The notes beneath the pieces are model-generated. The model had not been told where the DNA came from and ran no database searches. It worked only from the letters and a program-made list of their open reading frames with translations. Made by a program: the position numbers and the translations under genes. Positions 21,661-31,159 of a stretch of 64,000 nt of DNA are shown here, piece after piece. The stretch is from Cristatella mucedo (lineage: Eukaryota; Bryozoa; Phylactolaemata; Cristatellidae): NCBI GenBank assembly GCA_009760855.2, contig WPIO01000069.1:124001-188000 (forward strand). The letters are read 5' to 3'. Every line of letters begins with the position of its first letter. Position 1 is the first letter of the stretch.

Positions 21661-21944
21661 GTGCACAGAGATATCTAAAGCTGCGCCGAAAGCGATGTCG
21701 GCCTATGCTCCCGAAGCAATAGCAGTGTCAATCGCGGTTTTTCTAAAAGTTGAAAGCGTGACATCCATCGGCAGCTGCTGCCATATGGATACAGTTTGTT
21801 TCACATTCAAAATAGAGCAGCCTAAGGTATCTCAGAAGCAAACGCTCACAAATTACATGGTGACGCCCCCTCAACTTCGTTCTGGAACTGGATTTTTGCC
21901 GGCTGACGCTGAGCCTAAAAATTGCTTGAATCATTTCTAGCCAA
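21660..21944 (+). repeat. Copy C segment matching 60420-60700 (inverted)
   Basis: GAAGCGATGTCGGCC, TTCACATTCA and the words between them align with the reverse complement of 60.42-60.70 kb. A similar FTF-x2-EQ-x-KVS-x-K track is readable in both copies, but I could not place it in DNMT1. It could be the missing exon, decayed, or intron. Confidence 0.5.
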
Positions 21945-22186
21945 CCTGTACTAGCTACCAGTCTAGCAGCGGATTGACTTTCAGGTTTTGTGGCTCACTA
22001 TTAGGTATCTCCATTATTTAGCTCTAGGCTAAATATCAGATCTACTCACTCACCAGGCCAAGCATCGTACCACCCGCTTTATCGGAAACCAACTGCTTAC
22101 CTATACCTCGTACAAACCTCAAATCATTTGGAAGCCGTATATTAGTTCGTATGCTCCGAAAGTCTGGATAGGTACGCATAGCTGCA
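21945..22186 (+). mobile_element. L2 family B fragment in the pseudogene
   Basis: Plus-strand family-B C-terminal similarity: SDLLTHQAKHRTT-like and SYAPKVW-like blocks in shifted frames. The same insertion is present, inverted and itself split, at 59937-60420 plus 57425-57505 in copy Q. It therefore predates that duplication. The tail is deleted here. Confidence 0.65.
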
Positions 22187-22369
22187 TGCAAAACAGAAGC
22201 CGAGTGAAAAAGCACAGGTGCGTTTCCAGGCATACCCTGATTGGGTGAATTAATACTTCGGTAGGCCTGAGAATGCACTCCTGGGTCTGCAATCCCCTTA
22301 TCGAGCGGAGGTGAATCTCCTTGCATGCACGGCATACAGTGCTGTGCCATTGCCCTAATGTCATTATAG

Positions 22370-22545
22370 ATTCCGGGCATATGGTGTACATATGGTGTAC
22401 CTGCCCTGAGAGACCACATTCGCAAAGAGATTAACCCTCTTGAGCTGGCATGCATTCGACATGTGCCAACCGCCCCGGGCACTGACTGGCACCACCTGCC
22501 CAACGTTGATGTCAAACTGTCTGATGGCACTACTTCCAAGCTTTT
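22370..22545 (+). pseudogene. DNMT1: DNMT1-like exon remnant e (target-recognition region)
   Basis: After acceptor TTATAG, one frame stays open for the whole exon: ALRDHIRKEI, ACIRHVPTAPGTDWHHLPNV, then VKLSDGTTSK. Vertebrate DNMT1 has ILRDHICKDM, RMRHIPLAPGSDWRDLPNI and VRLSDGT at this place. The donor GTAAGC is at 22546. This is the least damaged exon. Confidence 0.9.
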
Positions 22546-22677
22546 GTAAGCAGTCCCACACTTGCCTGAGAGCCGGCCTGCAGAAATGTCTGCCCTTTTA
22601 GCTGCAAGGTCAACCGATTCGCTCCAGCTTTGGCTCGATCTCGTCTATCTAGTGCCGTCGGCCCTGTGCCTTTTCAG

Positions 22678-22910
22678 GGTATACCAGTTCAACGACAAAT
22701 AAAGCTGCAAATTCCCAGCGACAAGTAGCGAAGCGTAGACGCTTGTACTAAGGAAAAATCCTGTGAGCTGATCGCTTACCGGCAGGAAAACATGGTAATT
22801 CCCCTGGGCCTGTCACACGCGGCCAGCCGAAACAATTGTTGGGCAGGAGAGTATAGTCGCTTCAAGTGGAACGGCTTTTTTTCGAAAACCAGCGCAATTC
22901 CAAAGCCAAG
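22678..22910 (+). pseudogene. DNMT1: DNMT1-like exon remnant f (up to motif IX)
   Basis: A 233-nt exon between acceptor TTTTCAG and donor GTGAAG. It is in frame throughout except for TAG at 22726. It reads ACTKEKSCELIAYRQENMV, then CWAGEYSRFKWNGFFSK and AIPKP, matching the CXC, RQFNTLIPW and HWAGLYGRLEWDGFFS blocks of DNMT1. The inverted counterpart has the same length. Confidence 0.9.
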
Positions 22911-24780
22911 GTGAAGACAGGTAACGAAACGCCCACATACGGGTTGATGTTGGGGGAAAAGCTAACCTACGCATTTGCTGGCATTTTCGTACAACTTCAT
23001 ATTCTCACATTCGCATGGCCTCTGAAAGAAATGTTCAGAGTCGGAATCAAATAAGACGAGCTTTCACCATGGAAATCGCGGACCAAGATACTAACATTGC
23101 ATTATTTTCTATCTATTTGGATAGAACAGAAGAATAATTTTCTGCAGCTGACGGGAAAAGATATCCATGACACTCCCTTATCCATGGCAACTATGTCTGA
23201 AGCCAGACCATTTACCTCAGTTAGTGAAGTGAATATTTTCAAAATGAGATCTGAAATTGATTTCTTGCTTCAATGTAGTGGAGATGCCATTTAGTATTAA
23301 AATAATGAGGCGTCATAACTACTCAGAAACAGTTGGCCTAAGCCATTTCTAAATTTTAACACCGAAATTAGCCAAGGGCACCTTCAGCAGCAAAGATGCT
23401 CGCATCATAAGAAGACCATAAGAACACGTATCAAGCTTTGGATAATAAAACTTTGTACCCGAAAAAGATTATTTCACTCAAATATCAGGAATTAAATCGA
23501 TTTTAAGAATTCCATTTTCTACACTTTATTGCAAGCACAAAAACTTTGTGTCTTACGAGTAAAAGCCGATTAAATACGGAGAAATGTTTGCACGGTGGAA
23601 TAATTAATGGCAGTACGGTCAAATAGTCAAACATGTTAGAAATTTGGCATGCCATGTATTTGGTTTCCACGAAAAAGAAGGCACTACAAAAATTGTAACC
23701 AGGTTTAGCCTGAGAGTGAACAGGAAGCGACAAATCAGCGATTATAATATTTTCTAGTATCTGCACCATATTCTGCTTTGCTCAAAATGTTCTAATCTTG
23801 CTTAATCTAACTGCGCGGTTGTAGCTTTGTGATTTCCGAATTTATTAACTTGGCCAATACCTGGCAGTATAAGGTAGACTTTTGCATGCGGTTTTACATG
23901 CACTTGTACCTCATTACGGCAGCTCATTACTGACTTCAGTTAGATAAATTTTTATTGCAGGTCATTATTATTCCTTAAACTTTTAAAACCAAAACCATAG
24001 AATTGTATTGTACAAGACCTTTCGGAGCCATGGGAAGCGTGGTAGGGTCGTAGCGATCAACTAGCCTGGCGAGTCTGCAATTCAGGCCGAGTACAGGTGC
24101 CAGAGGAGCCGTGCTTGCTGCCATCACAGCTCCGGATTGTCTTGAGCACTGGACTCGCTATTTCTGGAATGACTCAAAGCCACGAGACGAGACACATTAC
24201 GTAAACCCGAGGCTGAGATGTTTCTCACGAAGAGTCAACAGTAAACTGCAGACTGTTGTGGGACTGCATTGGCCAATAGCCTCCATAGCTCTCGGTGAGA
24301 ACTGGTAAGGAGCATAGCATAAAAACAAACGGAAATGCGAGAGATGAACGATCAATTGGAAGATTCAGTTGGAACTGTCAGCTCGTCAGCTAGTGCCCCG
24401 AACGAGCGACAATAATGCTAAGACTTTGAATGGCCCGATCTCATTCATTAGGGCAACAGCAATTGAGCGGGCTCGTCAAGAGGGGCGTTTATGGCAAATA
24501 TTTTTTCGATTGAGCGTCGAGTTACTTATGCAGAAGTAGGCTTTCGCAGAAGTAGCATTTCATCTTTGTAGGAATTCTTACTGGCAAGAAGGTAACCCAA
24601 GAATTCAATTCAAATATCTTGGTCAGCCAATAATGATCTAATCTATGCCGAATTAAGTTGGCGGCCTCAAAATAAAAAGCTAGTAGTTGTTGGTAAAGTT
24701 CTGAAAAATGATGAACACTTTTGAAAAAGCTGGAAAAAGGAGATAAGAGATGAGTAAGTTAGGAGAATAGTAAATCAAAG
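22911..24780 (-). repeat. Duplicon copy C, inverted (matches Q 54.06-56.2 kb and P 15.4-17.46 kb)
   Basis: The reverse complement aligns with Q and P through ACCTTGGCTTTGGAATTG, GCCGAGGGCACCTT-type and CAGACTCGCCAGGCTA words. It contains no SINE at the site occupied by S2 in P. No coding region is recognisable. The last DNMT1 exons (motifs IX-X) were sought here and not found. Confidence 0.7.
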
Positions 24781-24824
24781 TTTGCAGGGTCGGTGGCTTC
24801 ATATTTGAGTGTCTTGGATATTGC

Positions 24825-25215
24825 TCTGACGTGATGGCATGCCATAGTAGCTGTCTTATGAATAGCTTTCCAAATTTAGGCAGCTGTCGAAAAAGACACC
24901 GACATTTCGAGCACGTGGCGACGGTCGCACAACAGCACTACCGATTAAAAGGGCAAAGCATTTTAATCCAGCCACACGCTTAGGGTGTCCTATGAGCCGC
25001 AGTTTGGTTTTATCGTCATTTAGTCTGAAGAGATTTGCCGATACTCAGGATAAAATTTCGGCAAGGTAAGTGATCACTTTATCTATTGCTGCAGTGGATT
25101 CCGACGTTTGGGATGGCAAATGCAGCTGAGTATCGCCAGCATAAAGTGAAATCAGGTTTCATGTGCATCAATCACTGTTCCTAGAGGGTTGGGTTATTAA
25201 ATGGCCAAGGGGTAG
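24825..25215 (-). mobile_element. L2 family A RT fragment
   Basis: On the minus strand this matches the family-A stretch from the Y-x-DD region to FDSCLNFKS, including the LLIG-x-PKRVAG-like and PSPRARNL-like codons, with many lesions. It separates two blocks of copy C, where about 1.8 kb of duplicon seen in P is missing. Confidence 0.6.
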
Positions 25216-25249
25216 AAATATATATCTCATCAAATATTTTAGTCGTCGT

Positions 25250-25977
25250 TTTACTGGAATCCGTTTTAGTTGAGTGATTTTATGGTAAGGTGAAATTGCT
25301 CTCGCTGCAGCATACTTGAGCAAACGACAGATCGGCGTTGAGCTTCGCGAAGTTTACATGGTGCTAGTACCAACGGATTTTGTTAAGAAAATGTGTTCTA
25401 TCTGATGCTTATCGCGACCAGAAAGCTTCCTATAATGAGCATTGCCTATTGAAACCAATTCATGTGTTTATCTTACATGTTTTTGTTATTAAGTAATAAA
25501 TGCTAAATAGCATATGTTATTGCACGAGAGATAAATGAGTGAATATGGTTAGTCAGTAATAATAACAAGAACATGAATATTGCGAGTTGAAGCACCGTTA
25601 AAGAAAATAGTCGCTTTCGAAAGCCTTCATTTGTGGCAGCAAACAAAAATTTCGGTTGTTTGAAACAGCTGCACTATTGTAGATACCCATAACGACGATA
25701 GCCGGCATTATGGCGTTTGAATAAACATAGATGGAGGGTTTTAACTCGACGAAACCACTAGGTTAGAACTCTGGAAAATTTCCATAAGAAGTCAAATTGA
25801 GTAAAATAGACATTAATCCAATATGAGCTGTATTCTGTTACAATTTTACGGTTCTTTCTAGAATTAACTCTCAATGTTTCCCGTGGTCTTGTGACTAGCA
25901 GCAGTACTGACCTGAAGCTCGTCAAGCGACCGGTTTGAGCCAGATTTGTTTCTTTCTATTTAGAACTACTTGACTGC
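25250..25977 (-). repeat. Duplicon copy C, inverted (matches P 12.7-13.59 kb, Q 40.9-41.65 kb)
   Basis: GATTTTATGGTAAGGTGAAATTGC and GAAACAGCTGCACTATTGTAG match the reverse complements of P and Q. The telomere-like array of P is absent (ATTAAGTAATAAATGCTAAAT near 25487-25507). Confidence 0.65.
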
Positions 25978-26516
25978 TAGCATTAGCCAGCTGGTAGCCA
26001 CTGAGTAGTATTTATCCGGCTGGTAGCCAGTGAGTAGTATTTAGCCGGCTGGTAATCCAGTGAGTGTTAAGTTAAGTGTAGTGTTAAGCCGGCTGAAAGC
26101 CAATGAGCAGTATTTAACCGGCTGGTATCCAGTTAGTAGTATTCAGCTGGCTGGTAGCCTGTGAGTTTTATTCGGCTGGCTGGTAGCCAATGAGTAGCTT
26201 TCGGCTCGCTTGTTATCGGCGAGTATTACTTAGCCGGCCAGCAGCCAGCGAGCTCTATTTAGCTGGCAAGTAGCCAGTGAGTAGTAATTAGCTGGCCGGT
26301 AGCCAGTGAATAATTATTAGCCGACTTAGTTTGGTCCAGTGGTTGAGGTGGTCGCCCCGACCTAGGTCTTGCTGTGGTCGCGGGCACGAGCCTCAAGGCA
26401 AGCAAGGTGAAGCACCTGAGTAGAGATTAAGTTCTCTTAGGCCACTACACAATTGAATATTTTTTTAACAGTCGGTCAGTAGCCACTGAGTAGTATGTAG
26501 CCGACTAGTAGCAGCT
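25978..26516 (+). repeat. ~29-bp minisatellite array, split by a SINE
   Basis: About ten imperfect units of GCCGGCTGGTAGCCAGTGAGTAGTATTTA run from 25978 to 26325 and resume at 26470-26516. The unit is the same that flanks R2/NeSL-like elements 2 and 3 (two units each, reverse orientation). The array is expanded only in this copy. Confidence 0.9.
26326..26466 (+). mobile_element. tRNA-derived SINE with L2-type tail (copy S3)
   Basis: Box A TGGTCCAGTGG, box B GGGCACGAGCC at 26382-26392, and tail GTGAAGCACCTGAGTAGAGA with GTTCTCTTAGGCCACTAC. It sits inside the minisatellite, which continues after it. Confidence 0.8.
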
Positions 26517-28200
26517 GGGCAGCTCCAGAGTCTGGCCAGTCACAGGCTGCTTGGAGTAAATGCGTCCGAGTCCATTCGAAGAGAGTGGCCAGGCGGGCGT
26601 GGCGACCGGCGGCAGCTAATGTACCGGCAGCTGATGTACCGGCCAGCAGGTCGAGCATACGAGGAGGGTCGCCGCACCGCATTTTAAAGTGTCAAGCCGC
26701 ATAATAACCAGCGCCAGCTAGATGTGAACTTAAGGCGTCGCGTGGCAAAAGATGGAGCGCCGGCACAGGGTAAGCGACAGCGCTCGTGCCGTACTTCCGA
26801 GGTCCTTGCGAACTGTTTGTTTGGCTACTAACTTTTTTGTTGCAAACAGTCCGAGCAGGGCCGTGGCATACTATCAGCGACGGTAGCGTATATAACCGGT
26901 TTAGTTTGGTTCCTAACTGAAATCTGACCGCAGGTGCTTACTACAGGTCCGTTGCTGGTTTAATGGCCACGGCGGACGGTCTGCTTAGAGCAGGAGCTAG
27001 TTTGAGACGACGAACAACGACCATTATCTTAGACGTCCCAAGAGCTTTCTTTATCAACAAGGTTGCCCCAAGAAGATTGCGGAGGTAGCACGACCAATGA
27101 CTGCGTAGGCATTGTGACTGCCTCTCAGGCGAAGAAGACCAGTCGCGATTCTGTTCGCCGTGGGCGCAGCCGGGCCTTGGGCTCTTTTTACGCGACGCTG
27201 GGCAATAAGGCGCTTCTCAGAAAGGGCTGCTGAGATATGCGCTGTAGTTATGGTGGAGCGGTGGCAGCGGTTGTGAGAGAAATTCTCCTCAAGCAGAGGC
27301 TAGCTTTCTGTGGTTCGGCAAGCCAATGCCGTGCTCACGTGGGACAAGATATGAAAATTAGCCGAAACCAGCAACTTAAAAAAAATTTACGTGAACACTC
27401 GTAATGAAACTACGCACTCGAGCGTTAGCCGCTATTGCCAATAAATATTCTTCCTCATGTCGAAGTAGCAGCTAGAATATCGCTCCCATCACTCGGCTGC
27501 GTTTTAGCGAGTCGTTATTGAAAGCGCAGCTTGCGTGAGCACTCCGTCTGTAAAATTGGGCATATTGTGGTTATTCAGGCCCACATTTCAGGCGTTCCGT
27601 CTGCTGCCGTAGCATGTGAAAGAGTTTTTAAGAAATAGCAGTGATGTCACGACTTGGACAAAGTCATAAGTGGTGTGCAGCAGCCTCCACATTGGGACAC
27701 AACCAAGGCACTAGAAAGCGCTAGTAATGATACTAGCCTTTGCAGACGCGCGACCAATAGCGGCCGAGCTTCCAGTCTTAGCAAACCTCAAGCGACAATT
27801 ATTGTATTCACTGCTAGAATACCTATACATGGTGGTTGGGCGACTGAATTGGGTCACGGCAGCAAGCAGAGGGCCCCCCATACCTTACAATGAGCAGTCG
27901 TTATCCATAGGGTAGACGAGATAATTCGATAGCGATGAAAGGTTCCAGGAGTCGTCAGTCAGCAACCTCGTGCAGCTACTCACCCGACGGGGACCTAGAG
28001 TAATGCGGCATATACACCGTCTGCTACCGATTTATGATAGGTGGTGCGTCAAGACATTTAGTTATCACAGGAAACATTTCAAATACGAAATTAACATAAT
28101 TGTTAAAAATAATTTAATTGGCTATGTGTTAGTATTATTAAACATTAATAATACGATAAGTAGGTCACAAGAAGTCAACTAGAGCGAAAAAATCATGAAT
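26517..28200. other. Single-copy stretch, one weak transposase-like match
   Basis: No match to P or Q. Near 27591-27629 the plus strand encodes GVPSAAVACERVF followed by a stop. This resembles the C-terminal dimerisation motif of hAT transposases (PSSSAASERVFS type). Nothing else supports a hAT element. Two AT-rich runs near 28.1 kb are unremarkable. Confidence 0.25.
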
Positions 28201-29648
28201 ATGTCTGCAATTCGCGAACGCACGTTCCACAATAGGGAGCGATCTAAATGGTAAGAACAGCGGTTCTTAGCGGGGGTCGCCTAAGACCATCGGAAAACCC
28301 GCACTTCCATACTTGTCTCACAATAATTTTATGGTTAGAGGTCGCCACAACATAAGGAACTGTATTAACAGGGTTTTGGCATCATGAAGGTTGAGAAACA
28401 GTGGGTTGGAGGCTACAAGTTGACATGCTGGTCACGGGTATTAACGCTGGTTATGACTTGGAAAAAACCAGCGTGTGGTTTGTAAACATGCTCCGCGATT
28501 ACATACCGGCCGTTTCTCTATTGAGTGAGTAGGTTGCGTGGCTAGGTTGCAGTTGCCCGTGTGTTAATCTCTGGCATGGATACGGCATTCCCTCATGCTG
28601 TATATCTCAAAACACGACTGCTGCATACTCAACCAAGATTTTAGTTTTAATTGTTATCTATTTTGTCTTCCGTTGAACGCTGCTTATGCGGAAGCAAAGA
28701 TCAACCCGAAGAAATACCCAGCCCTAGGATCAGCCATAGATTTGAAGTCCGCAAAATTAGATCCTCCAAAGTACACATGCTGTAACTATATTCTACTCAC
28801 GCTTTGCTTCTACTTTAGTCATTCGTGGACTTCATGTCACAAAGCATTAATATTGCGTGGCAGGATCGAATGTTTGCATCAGGTGAGTTCGGTAAATGAA
28901 CATGTAGGAATCAGTATGTCGAAAATTCCTGCTTCTTGGAAATGGTGATTACCTTGTATGGAGGTGCGCGTCAAGGGATGCATGCTATTTGATACTGAGG
29001 TTGTCTATTTAAGCATGTCTTTTAACCACCAGTCTCTTGAATCTTTCTTCTACCCTGTCGTCTCACATTTTGACAACTGAGCATCTTTGAAAAAGTTTCA
29101 ATCTGTGGGGTGACTGCTACTGTATTAGGCTGATAAGCAAGAATGGTGTTTTCTTATGATGTGGTCATTGGGTTATACTGTGGTTCAGCAAGCACGAGAC
29201 TGTGTGCTTCGCTCTCTTGTAATGCTTGATTCCTGTGCATATCCAGGCATTGAATGGACAGTTTTAGGAAAAAGATGGAGAGTTACCTTGTCTAACTAGC
29301 CCATCGTAGTAGGTATCACTAATCGCCATCCCTAAAGTGGGCTCTGCAGCCCGACCGATTTTGACGTTGCTGCTGAACTACACCACATTGGTGTGAGCTT
29401 CACCAGATTCCTGTCCAGTGCAAAATTGACTTTTGGATTCTCCCTCTTCAGGTCACTTAACTCATATGCATCAGCCTACCTTCTCAACCTATTCATTTGT
29501 GTGCTTTCGTACTACACGGACTTCTAATTCTCATATTTTCCTCAAAATTGATATATCTTGGTCATCAATCCTACCGTTGCTTAGAACGGAAAGTCTTAAA
29601 CTCAATCTGTCTTCAGTCACCACCCGCATTGAGTCAACATCGTTCATG
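28200..29648 (+). repeat. Duplicon copy Q, segment 1 (matches P 4.86-6.36 kb)
   Basis: Direct-orientation match to P. A plus-strand frame is open near 28595-28948 with a stretch AEAKINPKKYPALGS, but copy P breaks this frame, so I do not call a gene. Confidence 0.75.
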
Positions 29649-29853
29649 CTACTCAATACCTCAACTTCTCTCCTGAATCTGCTATGCTTCCCACTTTCTC
29701 TTTGTTGCGTGAGACGAAGTCTTTTGGCTACCGAATACGTACCGAAAGCCACGTAGGCTGTAAGTGTGCTATACAAAACTCTCCTGCGTAACACCCTCAT
29801 GGTTTTTATGACTTTGTGGAGTTACAGACGGAGATAAATTACATTAAATTCGA
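29649..29853 (+). mobile_element. L2 family A 3' end fragment
   Basis: About 205 bp of family-A 3' sequence (LNSAMLPTFSLLRETKS-type codons, ACTTTGTGGAGTTACAGACG, then ATTACATTAAA). Copy P has the empty site at about 6.36 kb. Confidence 0.85.
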
Positions 29854-30892
29854 GCTCACCCAAAGGTGCCCCTAATCTGCTTAGCTTTTCATGTGCCACA
29901 AAAGACCCTTATTTGTTTTTCTTTTTGCTTTTCTTACACGTGCATGACTCGGAAACGTATCACCAATCAAGTTTCCTTCTAGCGGGTATCTCTTAATGAA
30001 TACTAGTAGGCTTTTGCATTCACGCCTAAGCGTGATAAGTATGTGCTTTAGCATGGTTGTTTAAACAGCATACGTATCGCTAATTGACCCTTGATAGTTT
30101 TTGCTGTTGCCATGATTTGTTAGGTGAATGAATGGATATTTGATTTTCTTAAGGTGCTGTACAAACGATACAGTATTACTATATTCTATCCTGGCACTCT
30201 CTGTCCTAGTGCCAATACCTGATGCCAAAACCTTCCCTCGAAATATATATCCAATGTCTTGAAACGGGCCAAACCGGAGTTCAGAGGTTTCGATCCTGGT
30301 CTTTAATAACTTGGTTGTCTGCTGCTTACTTCTGTTTGTCAGCGGCTTTTATCTGCTTGGCTGTAGTAATATACTCAAAGAAAACCAACTCTGCTTGCTG
30401 ATTCATCTGCAGTTGATGACTAGATGATTGACCATCCACTCGTGCACAGCCTCACTATCGCTCAGGCTGATCACCGGTCGTTGCAAGCATAGCGCCCAGG
30501 TGTAGGTTCGCTTAAGGGGCTATCCTGCCTAGGAAGTCGTAAGCAACCCGATCATTTTAGTTTGTGATAAGGCTTTTAATTTACATAAGATCATGTTTGC
30601 GTCATAGCAGATCACAGATTCAGCATGCCTTTCATGTATAACGACCTTCTCACAAATGTTGACATAGGTCAAATTTCTCTGCTGGCTTAATCTTTTGGCA
30701 TCGATTAAATGTAGTGGTCGCCAAATTTAATCAAGCTCTGTTTATCTCGCTTCGACATCACTTGCACAGCAATGCATTAGTTCTGATTCCATCTTAGCGA
30801 AGTTCCTTAGTATTTCGAATCAAACAAATTCTCGAAATCATTGAATGACTGTTTAACCCAGGGATCTATGCTTGATCTACATTAATATATAT
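29854..30892. other. Remainder of Q segment 1, then unassigned sequence
   Basis: Up to about 29.96 kb it matches P 6.37-6.48. Beyond that I recognise only a weak L2-like tail at 30143-30172 (ATTTTCTTAAGGTGCTGTAC). Otherwise no feature. Confidence 0.45.
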
Positions 30893-31036
30893 TAATATTT
30901 AATAAATTTGTATACTACCCTAAAATAATTGAATCTCTATTCAGGCGCTCCCCATACGCCTCGGGGCTCGAGCCCATGACCTCAGGAAGACCTTGGTTGG
31001 ATCGTGCACCCTAAGGACTGGATAAAATCAGATCTG
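30893..31036 (-). mobile_element. tRNA-derived SINE with L2-type tail (copy S4)
   Basis: The minus strand has box B GGGCTCGAGCCC (complement of 30964-30975), the GAGCGCCTGAATAGAG tail segment and an AT-rich end. Box A is degraded. Diverged from S1-S3. Confidence 0.7.
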
Positions 31037-31159
31037 CATATTTTTGACAGTATGTAATCTCTCGTCTGAAAGTATGGTCGCTAAGCACAGTTCAGTCGTA
31101 CATTTGTAAGCAAGAGACACTCAGTTGTAGTTCCGCTTCAATTCTTCCCAGCTTCTCAG

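Larger units (their letters stand above)
20140..22910 (+). pseudogene. DNMT1: DNMT1-like DNA (cytosine-5) methyltransferase pseudogene, copy C
   Basis: Six plus-strand exon remnants follow the order of the DNMT1 catalytic domain: the region after motif I (20140-20292), motif IV with PPCQGFS (about 20395-20518), motif VI region to motif VIII (20735-20929), the LAAAP segment (21027-21128), the target-recognition region (22370-22545) and a WAG...WNGFFS segment (22678-22910). Introns of 97 and 132 bp keep GT...AG borders, so this came from genomic DNA and not a processed transcript. In-frame stops (such as TAG at 22726) and a frameshift in the third exon show it is dead. The family methylates hemimethylated CpG in the nucleus. 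An L2 fragment sits in one intron. An inverted second copy lies at 56.2-64.0 kb. Confidence 0.85.

Noticed and set aside
21660-22186. A chimeric non-autonomous element with a 280-bp novel head on an L2 3' end, also at 59.94-60.70 kb
   Set aside because: The shared head is ordinary duplicon DNA. The two loci are inverted paralogues, so one insertion was copied.
22042-22539. 165-codon minus-strand frame as a gene
   Set aside because: It is antisense to a DNMT1-like exon and an L2 fragment, which explain the sequence better on the plus strand.
22866-23054. 62-codon plus-strand frame with a hydrophobic stretch as a membrane protein
   Set aside because: Its start lies in a DNMT1-like exon in another frame, and the Q and P copies do not keep the frame.
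28595-28948. 117-codon frame as a host exon
   Set aside because: The paralogous sequence in P breaks it with stops and shifts, and I recognise no family.
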